A stretch of 62,166 bases of DNA from an uncultured Pirellulaceae bacterium (GTDB lineage: Bacteria > Planctomycetota > Planctomycetia > Pirellulales > Pirellulaceae). The position numbers were made by a program, and so were the translations under genes. Shown here in pieces: positions 37,523-46,417 of this stretch. Position 1 is the first letter of the stretch, and the number at the start of each line of letters is the position of its first letter. The notes under the pieces were generated by a model. The model was not told where the DNA came from. It saw nothing but the letters and a program-made list of their open reading frames with translations, and ran no database searches. The stretch lies in the NCBI GenBank assembly GCA_937944405.1, contig CALDYR010000022.1, positions 1 to 62,166 of the forward strand, in the 5' to 3' direction.

Positions 37523-38212
37523 TTATTCGTCCTTGCCAGATTCGGGGTTCCGTGAGTCGATGCCAAGACTAATTTCCAGTTGCTTCATCCAGCCATCGAA
37601 CCGGTCGCGGTTGGACCGGAACGCGGCGCGTTTTTCTGCTTCAGGTGATGCCCGTTCGCAAGAACGCAAAGCGTCGACAATGTCCTGCGAAGTTGCCTTC
37701 ACTTCGTTCCACGTTTTTTCATCGGTATCGGCATCGGCGGCGATACGTGGAAGCCACCGCGCTATGTCCGTTAGCTCGGTGTAGGGTTCGACTTCAGCTT
37801 CATATTGTTTTTCAGAACTTTCCATGTGCTCATGGCCATGGTCGTCGTCCTCGCTGTGGGCGTCGTGCGCTTCGTCTTCGTCGATTCTGTAAAAGTGCGA
37901 ATGTGCCGATGCCCCCGTGCCGTGAATGACTTCACGAATCTTGTATTTCAACGGTTGCGGTAACGGACCATCTGCGGCGATTCCGCCGACCAGTTCTCTC
38001 ATTCGCAACACCGCTTCTTCGCAGGTTTTGGGGCGGTGTAATGACAGTTTGGGAGGCTTATGGGGGTGGTTTTGTGCGGTTTCATTTCTCGACGCCTCTC
38101 CTTCGGTTTGCCCCGTCCGATCGCAGCCCGCGATCAATAACGCCGCCACACAGGCCACAGCCCGCAGCGCGAAATTCAACCGTCTGAGCGTTTTCAATTT
38201 CCAGTGACTCAT
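37523..38212 (-). CDS. Histidine/aspartate-rich lipoprotein
   Basis: A basic N-terminus and hydrophobic stretch end in the lipobox LLIAGC, so it is a lipoprotein. The central region contains HSHFYRIDEDEAHDAHSEDD then HGHEHME, an obvious candidate metal-binding loop. The remainder is helical (DIARWLPRIAADADTDEKTW, then DIVDALRSCERASPEAEKRA). ATG 38212 is preferred over GTG 38224 because AGGTGG precedes it at suitable spacing. Gaps of 13 bp to the upstream MoxR stop and 2 bp to the downstream permease place it in the same operon. It may deliver or sense the permease's substrate. No named family is recognised. Confidence 0.78.
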   Translation of the reverse strand: MSHWKLKTLRRLNFALRAVACVAALLIAGCDRTGQTEGEASRNETAQNHPHKPPKLSLHRPKTCEEAVLRMRELVGGIAADGPLPQPLKYKIREVIHGTGASAHSHFYRIDEDEAHDAHSEDDDHGHEHMESSEKQYEAEVEPYTELTDIARWLPRIAADADTDEKTWNEVKATSQDIVDALRSCERASPEAEKRAAFRSNRDRFDGWMKQLEISLGIDSRNPESGKDE

Positions 38213-38225
38213 TGCGCCTACCACC

Positions 38226-39164
38226 TTATTTTCCTGGGACTTCTACTGCGTTGATAACTTCTTCGACGACACGGTCGGCCGTTTGTTGTTTTCCTGAAAT
38301 GCGTAGCCCAAGCACGGGCTTCGCAACGGCTTGGATGTCATCGGGGATGACGAAACCTCGGCCTTGCAAATACGCCCACGACTGGGCCATTCGTTGCCAC
38401 ATGATCAGCCCCCGTGGGCTAAGGCCGACAGCAACTTCAGAGTGATTTCGAGTCGCTGTGGCCAGGTCAACCAGATAGCCTCGCACGTTTTCTTTGACTT
38501 CTATCTGCTGGACTTGGGATTGCATTTGCTGTAGCTCTTCAAGGCAAAGCACGGGAGATTCTTCCGCATTCTTTTTCCCTAGGCCGATATTCTGAGCCAA
38601 CATTTCAATTTCATCCTGCCGAGCTGGATAGCCGATGCTTAACTTGATTGCGAAACGGTCGAGTTGAGCCTCTGGCAACGGATAGGCACCGTGGCTTTCT
38701 ATCGGATTCTGTGTCGCGATCACCAAAAATGTATTGGCGAGGGGCATGGTTCGGTTGTCTATCGTTACTTGACGCTCGGCCATCGCTTCGAGCAACGCGC
38801 TTTGCGTTCGAGGCGTCGCGCGGTTGATTTCATCGGCCAGCAGCAACTCCGAAAAAACAGGGCCTTGGTGGAATTCGAATTCCTGCGTTTTCTGGTTGTA
38901 GAGGTTGAATCCCGAAATGTCGCTGGGTAACAAATCAGGTGTACACTGAACCCGCGCGAATTTTGCTCCCATTGAATTTGCAAGGGCTTTAGAGAGCGTT
39001 GTTTTCCCCAGTCCCGGCAAATCGTCGAACAGCAGGTGGCCTTTTGCCAGAATGCAAGCGACAACCATTTCAATGACTTCGGCCTTTCCAACCAACGCCT
39101 CGTTGAGGCGTTTTCGTAACGCGCCGAGTTTCCCATCGGCTTCAATTTTGGTCTGGAAGATCAT
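38226..39164 (-). CDS. MoxR-family AAA+ ATPase
   Basis: The 312-residue ATPase has Walker A LPGLGKTTLSKAL, the MoxR block FARVQCTPDLLPSDISG, Walker B LLADEINRATPRTQSALLEA and sensor-1 FLVIATQNPIES, and ends with the MoxR lid domain (VGLSPRGLIMWQRMAQSWAY). MoxR proteins act as chaperone-like ATPases, often with VWA-domain partners. Its start overlaps the transglutaminase-like gene's stop by 4 bp, so the genes are translationally coupled. It is third in the DUF58 / transglutaminase / MoxR / lipoprotein / permease run. Confidence 0.95.
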   Translation of the reverse strand: MIFQTKIEADGKLGALRKRLNEALVGKAEVIEMVVACILAKGHLLFDDLPGLGKTTLSKALANSMGAKFARVQCTPDLLPSDISGFNLYNQKTQEFEFHQGPVFSELLLADEINRATPRTQSALLEAMAERQVTIDNRTMPLANTFLVIATQNPIESHGAYPLPEAQLDRFAIKLSIGYPARQDEIEMLAQNIGLGKKNAEESPVLCLEELQQMQSQVQQIEVKENVRGYLVDLATATRNHSEVAVGLSPRGLIMWQRMAQSWAYLQGRGFVIPDDIQAVAKPVLGLRISGKQQTADRVVEEVINAVEVPGK

Positions 39165-41548
39165 GTAAGTTCACAACTTTTATTATTTAGGTTTGTGTTT
39201 CGAAAGCGTCTAATTTTTTGAGACGTCAGCAATTGAACTTGTTCGTCACAACTCCTAACAATCATATCAATTCCAACCGCTGGGCTTGTTTCACTAAAAT
39301 TGCATAAATTCCAAAGTTCAAAAAACTTGCAAGGGAGGTTGGGATCGACCTGCAAATACCAGTGATTGATCGTTTGCGATGTTGGGCGGGTTGCCCCGGC
39401 GGCCCAAAACCGTGCATCGATCAGGCGCCGGGTTTCCGACAACAGCGCCGCCGGCCAAAACGTTCGGACCCCATACCACCAAATCAAAAGTCCAGTCGTC
39501 ACAACGCTGAACCGAAATGCGATTACTAACGTTACCAGTGCCAGCGTGCTAACGGTGGAGACTGGATGCTGATAAATCCATCGGCAGAAAGAAAATATCG
39601 TGGCGGTAAGTTTTTGCCAAAGTGTTTCATTGCGATAAGGCAGGGGATAACCTGGGGTCGGTTCAACAGGAATCCAAAACTGGCCGTCAAGACAAACTTC
39701 GGGCCACATATGCACGTTGTCGCGGTCGACCGCGGACTGCCCCGACACCCGATCGAAGTCGCTTTCTCGGACGACAAACCCACTGGCCAAGCGGGTTTTG
39801 TATCCTGCCGATCTTAATGCAATAGCACAGGTCGTAGCGAACATGTAGGCAGGACCTCCTTGCCGTTTTAGAAACAGGTCGATGCTACTGTCGACCTCGG
39901 GATCAGCTTGCCACGAGTTATTCAGTTCAAAATCGTGACGTATGCGGCGCACGATTGCGTCAACTTGTTCCCAGCCGACTGCGTTTTGTTTGGTCCAACG
40001 ATCGACTCGTCCTTGGATCGCTGACCGTTGGATTCCAGCAGGGATTTGCAGATAGGGCGAATTGGAACTTTCAGACCGACTTTGTGAGACGTCAGGTGGC
40101 GATGCCGGAATCAGATGATAATTAGGCACGAAGCTTTTCATGGCGATCACCGTCTGTGACGCAATGGAGTCGCCATCAAATCGAATCTGGCCGTGGTCGT
40201 CCCATCGGAAAAAGTCGAGGTTGTCAACTTTTGAAATGTGCCACGAATCAAGAAACGCAGCCATTGGCAGACTGCTAGTTTCCAACCTCATCAACTTCAC
40301 TCGGTGTATCCTGCTGTCGGTAAGATAAGGTTTGCGATTCTGCTTGAGCCAAAATACGGGTTTGCCACCTTGCTTTCTCAGGTTAATGCGCGGTGAAATT
40401 GGTGATGCTAAATCTGATGGAACCGTCGTCCAGTCCCATCCATCGAAGTGTTGATAATGTGTTGTGGCAAAACGGACGGGTGTTGAACCTTCCACAAAAA
40501 ACAAGGCTTCGGTGGTTCTGTTTTCGAGTTTCTTGTTCGTTGGTTCACCCGACTTTCGCATTGTGCGGAAAGTCTTCCCTGCCATCTCGGACTGCTTAAG
40601 ATCGTGCAGGTGTTTGGCAACCGATGCTAAAGCGATAGTGCGGTTTCGACGCGGTTTTGCGATCGGGCCTTCGTATTGCTCGGACATGACGTCATAAAGC
40701 GAAGGTTTGTGGTCTTCGATAAATTGATCGGTATCAACAGCGCCGGTTGTTGTTGCGTTATCGCCTCCGGTCAGCATATCACCATCACCAACTCCATCAC
40801 GCGCGAATTGGTCCTGATATCCATCTTCACCACCTGAAAACGGCATGAAGCCGCGCAACCCTGTCGCCGCATCAGACATCGGAACCAAACTGGCGACTCC
40901 GACCGCCAACAGCATTAGCAAACTCGCAATCCCAACGAACGAACCATGAACTGAAAGCATCTTGGAACGTCCATCAATCGCCTTGGAATCCAGTCGGCTC
41001 CAATAAATGCCCAGCAACCCCCAAAGCGCAGTGACGGTGAATGCACCGGCCAAAAAAAAGATTTCAAATTGTTGCGTCATACAGCACACGAAAAAAACCA
41101 ACGCACCACTCAATCCTTGGCTTGCCTGCGCGTACCCCGGAACACGGCCAACCAACGCCAGCAACAGCGTTAAATACTGTAGCGACAATAATGCGACGAT
41201 TTCATTTGCGTCACCGAGCCCAAACTTTCTGGCGACCAACTGCCACGTGCAGAACACCACAGCGACCACCGCCGCGCCAAGCTGCGAGCTGTAAATCGCA
41301 CGCCTAAGTTGCCAGTTGTCGTTGGCTTGAACCGTCCATTTTCTGACGCAGAAACAAACAGCTACGATCACACCTGAAACGAACAAAATTTCACTGCACA
41401 TCAACACGATACTTCGATGCAGATTGACGCGGAAGCACTGTACCACTAAAACCGCAAACAACGCCGACACGATAGCCCCATAACCGGTTGGCAAAGAATC
41501 GACGGTATCGTTGATGTGGGATCGGAACTTGGGATTAGCTTGCTGCAT
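39161..41548 (-). CDS. Membrane transglutaminase-like protein (TgpA-like) lacking the catalytic cysteine
   Basis: The N-terminal third has about six transmembrane helices. A long periplasmic region includes a transglutaminase-core domain (about residues 540-680), and one further helix (VSTVSTLALVTLVIAFRFSV) precedes a cytoplasmic tail. In the core, where active enzymes have GxCxxFA, this protein reads GGPAYMFATTCAIALRSAGY, so cysteine is alanine. The His and acid blocks remain (NVHMWPEVCLDGQFWIPVEP), with Glu in place of the usual Asp. ATG 41548 has GGAG 8 nt upstream; GTG 41572 is less likely. With 41548 it overlaps the DUF58 gene by 14 bp. It is second in the operon. Confidence 0.87.
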   Translation of the reverse strand: MQQANPKFRSHINDTVDSLPTGYGAIVSALFAVLVVQCFRVNLHRSIVLMCSEILFVSGVIVAVCFCVRKWTVQANDNWQLRRAIYSSQLGAAVVAVVFCTWQLVARKFGLGDANEIVALLSLQYLTLLLALVGRVPGYAQASQGLSGALVFFVCCMTQQFEIFFLAGAFTVTALWGLLGIYWSRLDSKAIDGRSKMLSVHGSFVGIASLLMLLAVGVASLVPMSDAATGLRGFMPFSGGEDGYQDQFARDGVGDGDMLTGGDNATTTGAVDTDQFIEDHKPSLYDVMSEQYEGPIAKPRRNRTIALASVAKHLHDLKQSEMAGKTFRTMRKSGEPTNKKLENRTTEALFFVEGSTPVRFATTHYQHFDGWDWTTVPSDLASPISPRINLRKQGGKPVFWLKQNRKPYLTDSRIHRVKLMRLETSSLPMAAFLDSWHISKVDNLDFFRWDDHGQIRFDGDSIASQTVIAMKSFVPNYHLIPASPPDVSQSRSESSNSPYLQIPAGIQRSAIQGRVDRWTKQNAVGWEQVDAIVRRIRHDFELNNSWQADPEVDSSIDLFLKRQGGPAYMFATTCAIALRSAGYKTRLASGFVVRESDFDRVSGQSAVDRDNVHMWPEVCLDGQFWIPVEPTPGYPLPYRNETLWQKLTATIFSFCRWIYQHPVSTVSTLALVTLVIAFRFSVVTTGLLIWWYGVRTFWPAALLSETRRLIDARFWAAGATRPTSQTINHWYLQVDPNLPCKFFELWNLCNFSETSPAVGIDMIVRSCDEQVQLLTSQKIRRFRNTNLNNKSCELT

Positions 41549-42863
41549 TGGAAAAACTCCGACTCCAATCACTCTTTAGCTCGGCCGCGGCCAGGCTCGG
41601 CGCGGTTACCAGTACACTTGTTTCGACTTCGGACAGGTCTGTTTTTCGGTCGTCCTCGAACCATTGGTCAACCGGCCCAAAGCCTTTTAAGTTAATCAAC
41701 ACTTTGTTCACGTTCACAGCGCCGTGATACGTGGACTTTGTGGTGCCGACAAGGAACACTGAGCTCCCCGCGGGAAGGCAATCGTGACGCCGCCACGATG
41801 ATTTCGCAGTCAGCTTTGCTTCAGACAGTGATGGCAACTGGGCAAACGTATCCATTAAGCGTTCGACACCCAAACGGTTATCGATCCGTTGATTGCCGGG
41901 CAACTCAAGCCCTGCCAATGCGACTTGGACATCGCTCCGGTTTTGGTGAAGTTGCCAGCAAACCGACGCAGCCAATCGAATCGCCCATTCAAAACTACTC
42001 TGCACACCTTCACCAATGTGATTTTCAGGTGACAAATCAAGGATGACCAAAACCGTCGTCGATGCCAGTGTCTGCCGCTCGCGGACCATCAACCGCTGCG
42101 ATCGGGCTGATTGAGCCCAGTGAATACTTTTTAGTCGATCGCCCATTTGCCACGTCCTGACTCCGATCGTATCGCCATCATGACCGGACCGATCGCACAG
42201 GCTTCCGAGGATGCTTTGGAGTCCTGTAATCGATTTTGGCTGACCATCGAGCGCCTCGCAGGCCGGCCACACCGTCGCCGATTGCGGAACGGAGACGTCG
42301 CGCGAAATGGTGCTAAGCCCAAACGGAAATCCGTTGAGAATTTCCACGTTACCATCAGGAAATACGCCTCGCCGCTGCACGGTTATCGGGATCTGAAATT
42401 CGGTGTCGGCCCAAGCCGGAATTCGACGCAATGAAAATGCGATCGGTTCTTCGTCTGACTTTAAATCCTGTAAAAAATTACCCTTAACCATCAATCCAAA
42501 AACGGGGATCGGCCAATAGTTTTGCACTTTGAATGTGATCTCAAACTCTTGGTTCTCCCTAAGCTGATGATCGGGCACAAGCAACGTGCACCGCACACCT
42601 TTCATCGATACCCATGGCCAAACCAATCCAACAATCAAAAGCGCACCAAAGGCGGTCGCTAAGACATAGCCTTGAGAACCGACGAACACTCCCACCAACA
42701 CTGAAAACATAATCGCCCCAATGACCCAGCCGATCGGTTGCTTGATCCAGTAGACGTACTGATTGGCAGCCGGACAAAAGTCACCGTTGGCGAAGTCCAA
42801 GATGATTATCGAAAGTCGTTTGAGTTGTTTTAACACGAATATCCTAAATTCAAATTTTTGCAC
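41535..42863 (-). CDS. DUF58-domain membrane protein
   Basis: Two helices near residues 48-85 (GWVIGAIMFSVLVGVFVGSQ, then TAFGALLIVGLVWPWV) are followed by a beta-rich region and the DUF58 core (about 205-300), with GHDGDTIGVRTWQMGDRLKS, then IHWAQSARSQRLMVRERQ, the family signature. This arrangement (DUF58, transglutaminase-like, MoxR) is a widespread bacterial gene set of uncertain function. It is the first gene of the run, so the promoter is expected in 42864-43386. The start is GTG at 42863, or possibly an internal GTG at the VLKQLKRL segment; no Shine-Dalgarno decides it. Confidence 0.88.
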   Translation of the reverse strand: MQKFEFRIFVLKQLKRLSIIILDFANGDFCPAANQYVYWIKQPIGWVIGAIMFSVLVGVFVGSQGYVLATAFGALLIVGLVWPWVSMKGVRCTLLVPDHQLRENQEFEITFKVQNYWPIPVFGLMVKGNFLQDLKSDEEPIAFSLRRIPAWADTEFQIPITVQRRGVFPDGNVEILNGFPFGLSTISRDVSVPQSATVWPACEALDGQPKSITGLQSILGSLCDRSGHDGDTIGVRTWQMGDRLKSIHWAQSARSQRLMVRERQTLASTTVLVILDLSPENHIGEGVQSSFEWAIRLAASVCWQLHQNRSDVQVALAGLELPGNQRIDNRLGVERLMDTFAQLPSLSEAKLTAKSSWRRHDCLPAGSSVFLVGTTKSTYHGAVNVNKVLINLKGFGPVDQWFEDDRKTDLSEVETSVLVTAPSLAAAELKSDWSRSFSNAAS

Positions 42864-43386
42864 CGCGCGATGGTCTGTTGTTCAAATGGATCGTCGAACA
42901 CACAGGTCCAAGTTTTTGCTTCAACAATTCGTTGTCGCCAAAGAAACAAGTGGGAAGAACCATCCGTTATCACGCTCCTCACGGTTTCTTGGTTTCACGG
43001 TTTCGACCTTGGCGGACGCCCCAAATGGCTGCTTAAAATTCGGAGAACTAAAAAACGGCGAATTAACGTAGGTTTCCCACCAGCCGTTCATGCAATCCAA
43101 CGGCCACTCCGGCATTCCACGTATTGTCGATGTGCAATCGTCTTAACCATCCCGGCGACGCGCCATTGCATGGAACGCAACGGGACGCCGAAGCATGGAA
43201 TCACCAGTTAGCCCATTCGGACTCAGCGATGATTTAAGTCCGGCAACCGGTAGAATCGATATCACTCAATGAATCAACGCACGTTTACTGAAAATCGGTT
43301 CGGAGTTACCGGTTCACGTCCATCTAACATCGAGCACAAAATAGCTGGCGCGCACGAGGCCGCGTTACACTAGCCCCGTCGGCCCA
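42864..43386. other. Spacer upstream of the DUF58 operon
   Basis: No supported gene in 523 bp. A partial direct repeat, CACGGTTTC, recurs at 42981 and 42997. The promoter of the DUF58 operon should be here. Confidence 0.35.
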
Positions 43387-43833
43387 TTACCCCACCAACA
43401 ATGCGGGAGGGCCGCGCGCGGAGCATTCGACAGAACGAAAAAGAATAACTTCAACCGTCAGGGCTAAAGCGTCGTCGTTTGGCGTTTCTTCGACACCGAA
43501 ATCGATTGAAGAAACGAGCGCGTGGAGATGGTCAAAGTAATCGCAAAACAAGCACCCGCTGCATTTATTGCTGGCATCAGCACACAGCACCATTGCGTCT
43601 TCAGAACTTTCCGAAGAATCTACAGGTGGAGAGATGGTATTGTCGCGGTTGTGATGACAACAACACCCCGACTCCCCTGATCCAGACCAAGCACAATGGG
43701 AGTGGGGCGCGGAATCGGAGATGCAATGCGCGTGCAGTCCAAAAAATTCCGCATGATGTGCAGAGGGCCCCACATTCATTAGCAGGGCTAGATAGCCCAA
43801 CAAAAACCATGTTGTAAAGCGATTCGTTCGCAT
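43387..43833 (-). CDS. Small secreted His/Cys-rich protein, DUF2946-like
   Basis: The 148-residue protein has a signal-type N-terminus (FLLGYLALLMNVGPSA), then many histidines and cysteines (AHHAEFFGLHAHCI, CAWSGSGESGCCCHH, then CSGCLFCDYFDHLHALV). The C-terminus SARGPPALLVG resembles the R-G-P-P end of DUF2946-type proteins, which are often found near copper genes. It is probably periplasmic and metal-binding. It lies about 520 bp upstream of the DUF58 operon on the same strand, which also encodes a His-rich lipoprotein, so a shared metal theme is possible but unproven. Confidence 0.6.
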   Translation of the reverse strand: MRTNRFTTWFLLGYLALLMNVGPSAHHAEFFGLHAHCISDSAPHSHCAWSGSGESGCCCHHNRDNTISPPVDSSESSEDAMVLCADASNKCSGCLFCDYFDHLHALVSSIDFGVEETPNDDALALTVEVILFRSVECSARGPPALLVG

Positions 43834-44481
43834 TAGGTACTATTAGAGTGTTGGCAGTTACATCGTATCCTTACTTCAGTGTCACTCAATCGTTACGATT
43901 GTCAATGGTTTTCGGTTCATCCCCAATTTGTAAACACTCGAAATCACTTCTTTTAGAAGCCGATCTTGCCGGAAAATAGGCTCCTATCGGTTGCAGGTCT
44001 CGCAAAAGGGAAAAGGGCGAATTGGGGCGGCTAATAGCTCCGCAAAGCGTGCCTATCTATCACGCCTCATCGCCGAACCGGCAAGGACAAGAATGGCGAT
44101 TCAAGCCCTTTCCAAGGGGCTAAATTCATCAGAAATTCCACCGTCCTTTTCATTGCTTAAATCCTCGACACTTTTTCGAATCTTTGGGGTGATTGGGCAG
44201 AATTCAAAATTCGAGTCGAGCATAAATGTGGAGTTGCTAGACTTTCGAGCTTCCAGCGGCCGGTCTGAATGCACGCGCGACCGTTTCCCCAAATACGGCG
44301 GTTCCACCCAGAACTTCGTGGTACCAAGTGCAGGCAAGGCTTGCTACTAACAGCCGGCAAGAGCCAAAATTAAACGGTGCCAAACCGCCGTAAAATTCAA
44401 AACGAAGCTTACCGCCAGATCCTTCAACCGTTGGTACGCAGCAGCGGTTGGACGTTGTCCGGTTCCACAATCTCTATGATC
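43834..44481. other. 648-bp spacer with no supported gene
   Basis: A 119-codon plus-strand frame (43991-44350) and overlapping minus-strand frames have no recognisable family or ribosome binding site. Bases 43834-43930 are AT-rich and probably contain the promoter of the His/Cys-rich protein gene. Confidence 0.35.
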
Positions 44482-46308
44482 CTAAGCGAGGCCAAGATTC
44501 TTCTTCTCAGCCGCCCACATCTTTTGAGTCGCGTCTGCTCCTTCGGCTTCGGGAACGGCATCGCTGCGAAAATCAAACCACTGTTCGTCGAACTGAATAA
44601 ACCCGTGTTTTCCCTTGACTTGCGAATTCTTAATCGCCTGCCGCGCGGTCAACGCGATCGTTGCGTCAGCCAAAGCCGTCGGCCCGTTACAACGAGGTTG
44701 ATTCTCGGGATCGCCGGTTTGAATGCACCACGCCCAATGTTCGATCTGCTCCTTATAGCCTCGGCTGACGGGGCCGCTCTGCGCCGCTTTGGCGGGCGCC
44801 GCGTCGGTGCTGGTGGTGGTATCCAAAACAGCTACGCTGCCCTTTTTCTTGATTCCCGCTTTCCACCCCGGACCTTTGGTGGAATACAGCAGGACTTCGG
44901 CTTCCTTGTCCAGAACCAGTGTTCCTTTGCTGCCCATGACGACTTCACCGTAGCCGCCGAATCCATTGCCATTGATTGAGGAATAGGTCACCACTACTTT
45001 TTTATTGTCGGCGTCCTGATAGGACGGAATCCCACCGGCGTAGTTATCACCGTACCCGTTGATTGGATCGCTGAACCCAACTTTAAAGTCGTCATCATAA
45101 CCTTGACCGGGGAACTCGAAGCTGCAGTAAACATGATCCGCAGCGTCGCGATCGCTGGGGAACAAGTGCCGTCCTCCGGTCGCGTAAACGGTCAATGGAT
45201 GAACGTGTTTACCTTTATCGCGCGACAACGCCGATATAAAAATGCTGGCCGCGTCGAGCTGATGGCTGCCCAGTTCGGCCATCAATCCACCACCGGTCCG
45301 ATCCCACAAACGCCAACGGATCAGTTCCTCCAACGCACTTCGGCTGCGATCGGCATAAACGTCAGAACGCGCCTGATAGCCGTACTTTTCTGCTGGAACG
45401 TCCTTATCGCGAACCATCTGCGTCCACTGGTTAATCTTTCTGGCTAAATCTAAGCGATCCGACTGACTGACACCTTTGGAGTTATAAGCACCGATCAATT
45501 TATCCAACTGACTCTGGATTTTATCGACGAATTTTCCATCCGCGGTATATTCGCCGCCGGGAATCGGCAGCGCCCAAGAATCCGAACCCGGCAAATTGTT
45601 ACGGTGCCATTGAGCGCGGATGTGGTGCAACTCACCCAGTAGTCCCCATTGGATTAAACTAACCGCGTTGTCATAAAGAATACTGTAGTGGCGTTGATGG
45701 CCGATCGCCATTTTCATGTTCAAATCATCAGCCACGCGCGTCATCAGTTTGCACTGCGCCACGTTATGAGCCATCAATTTTTCACACAATACGTGTTTGC
45801 CGTTTTGCATCGCGGCCACCGCAATCGGAGCGTGCAGAAACAGCGGTGTCGCGATGATCACCGCGTCAATGTTGGGATCGGCGACGGCGTCTTTCCAGTT
45901 TTCATATATTTTGACGTTACGCCTTGCTTCGTCTTCGGTTTTCCAATCATACACATCGATCAGGCCGGCACGGACTTTCTTTGCGTTAGGAGATGACCAG
46001 TCGCCGTGGAAGGCGCGGTGGATGCTCGAATGCCGGATGTCACAAATCGCCGTTACCGTTACGTATTCGGGATTGATGGCTCCAATCAAAACGTTGCCTT
46101 CATCGCCGGTGCCGATCACGCAAACTCGCACCGGTTCGGCCAGACGGTCGTACCCGAAATACATCGCCCCGGCCCCGGCTGCCGTCACACCGCCGGCCGC
46201 GATTGAACGCGTCAAAAACCCTCGGCGGTTGTATTTATCGTGGGCCGTTACCGCCGAGTAATAATTCTCTTGTCCGTTGGCTCTTTCTTCGGGGGTCAGG
46301 GAGTTCAT
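44482..46308 (-). CDS. TAT-exported Gfo/Idh/MocA-family oxidoreductase
   Basis: A twin-arginine signal (NRRGFLTRSIAAGGV) follows a short N-terminal segment, so the folded, cofactor-loaded enzyme is exported. The Rossmann motif VCVIGTGDEGNVLIGAI and the block HVLCEKLMAHN (EKP-like lysine) define the family, and the substrate domain runs to about residue 560. At 608 residues it is longer than average, typical of planctomycete secreted members. ATG 46308 is preferred to a TTG 18 codons upstream. Reaction: probably NAD(P)-dependent oxidoreduction of a sugar or cyclitol. The DoxX-like gene lies 110 bp upstream on the same strand, a likely partner. Confidence 0.9.
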   Translation of the reverse strand: MNSLTPEERANGQENYYSAVTAHDKYNRRGFLTRSIAAGGVTAAGAGAMYFGYDRLAEPVRVCVIGTGDEGNVLIGAINPEYVTVTAICDIRHSSIHRAFHGDWSSPNAKKVRAGLIDVYDWKTEDEARRNVKIYENWKDAVADPNIDAVIIATPLFLHAPIAVAAMQNGKHVLCEKLMAHNVAQCKLMTRVADDLNMKMAIGHQRHYSILYDNAVSLIQWGLLGELHHIRAQWHRNNLPGSDSWALPIPGGEYTADGKFVDKIQSQLDKLIGAYNSKGVSQSDRLDLARKINQWTQMVRDKDVPAEKYGYQARSDVYADRSRSALEELIRWRLWDRTGGGLMAELGSHQLDAASIFISALSRDKGKHVHPLTVYATGGRHLFPSDRDAADHVYCSFEFPGQGYDDDFKVGFSDPINGYGDNYAGGIPSYQDADNKKVVVTYSSINGNGFGGYGEVVMGSKGTLVLDKEAEVLLYSTKGPGWKAGIKKKGSVAVLDTTTSTDAAPAKAAQSGPVSRGYKEQIEHWAWCIQTGDPENQPRCNGPTALADATIALTARQAIKNSQVKGKHGFIQFDEQWFDFRSDAVPEAEGADATQKMWAAEKKNLGLA

Positions 46309-46417
46309 GATTGGCTTTCGTGTTTTTGATTTTTGAAGGGTTGGTCTGTCTGGAGTTTTCAATGCCCCGAGCTTTGACGCCGTGGGTCGAGAACGAGTGT
46401 TCGGAGGGCTTCTTTTT

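Noticed and set aside
43991..44350. 119-codon plus-strand frame
   Set aside because: No family, no start signal, overlapped by equally long frames on the other strand.
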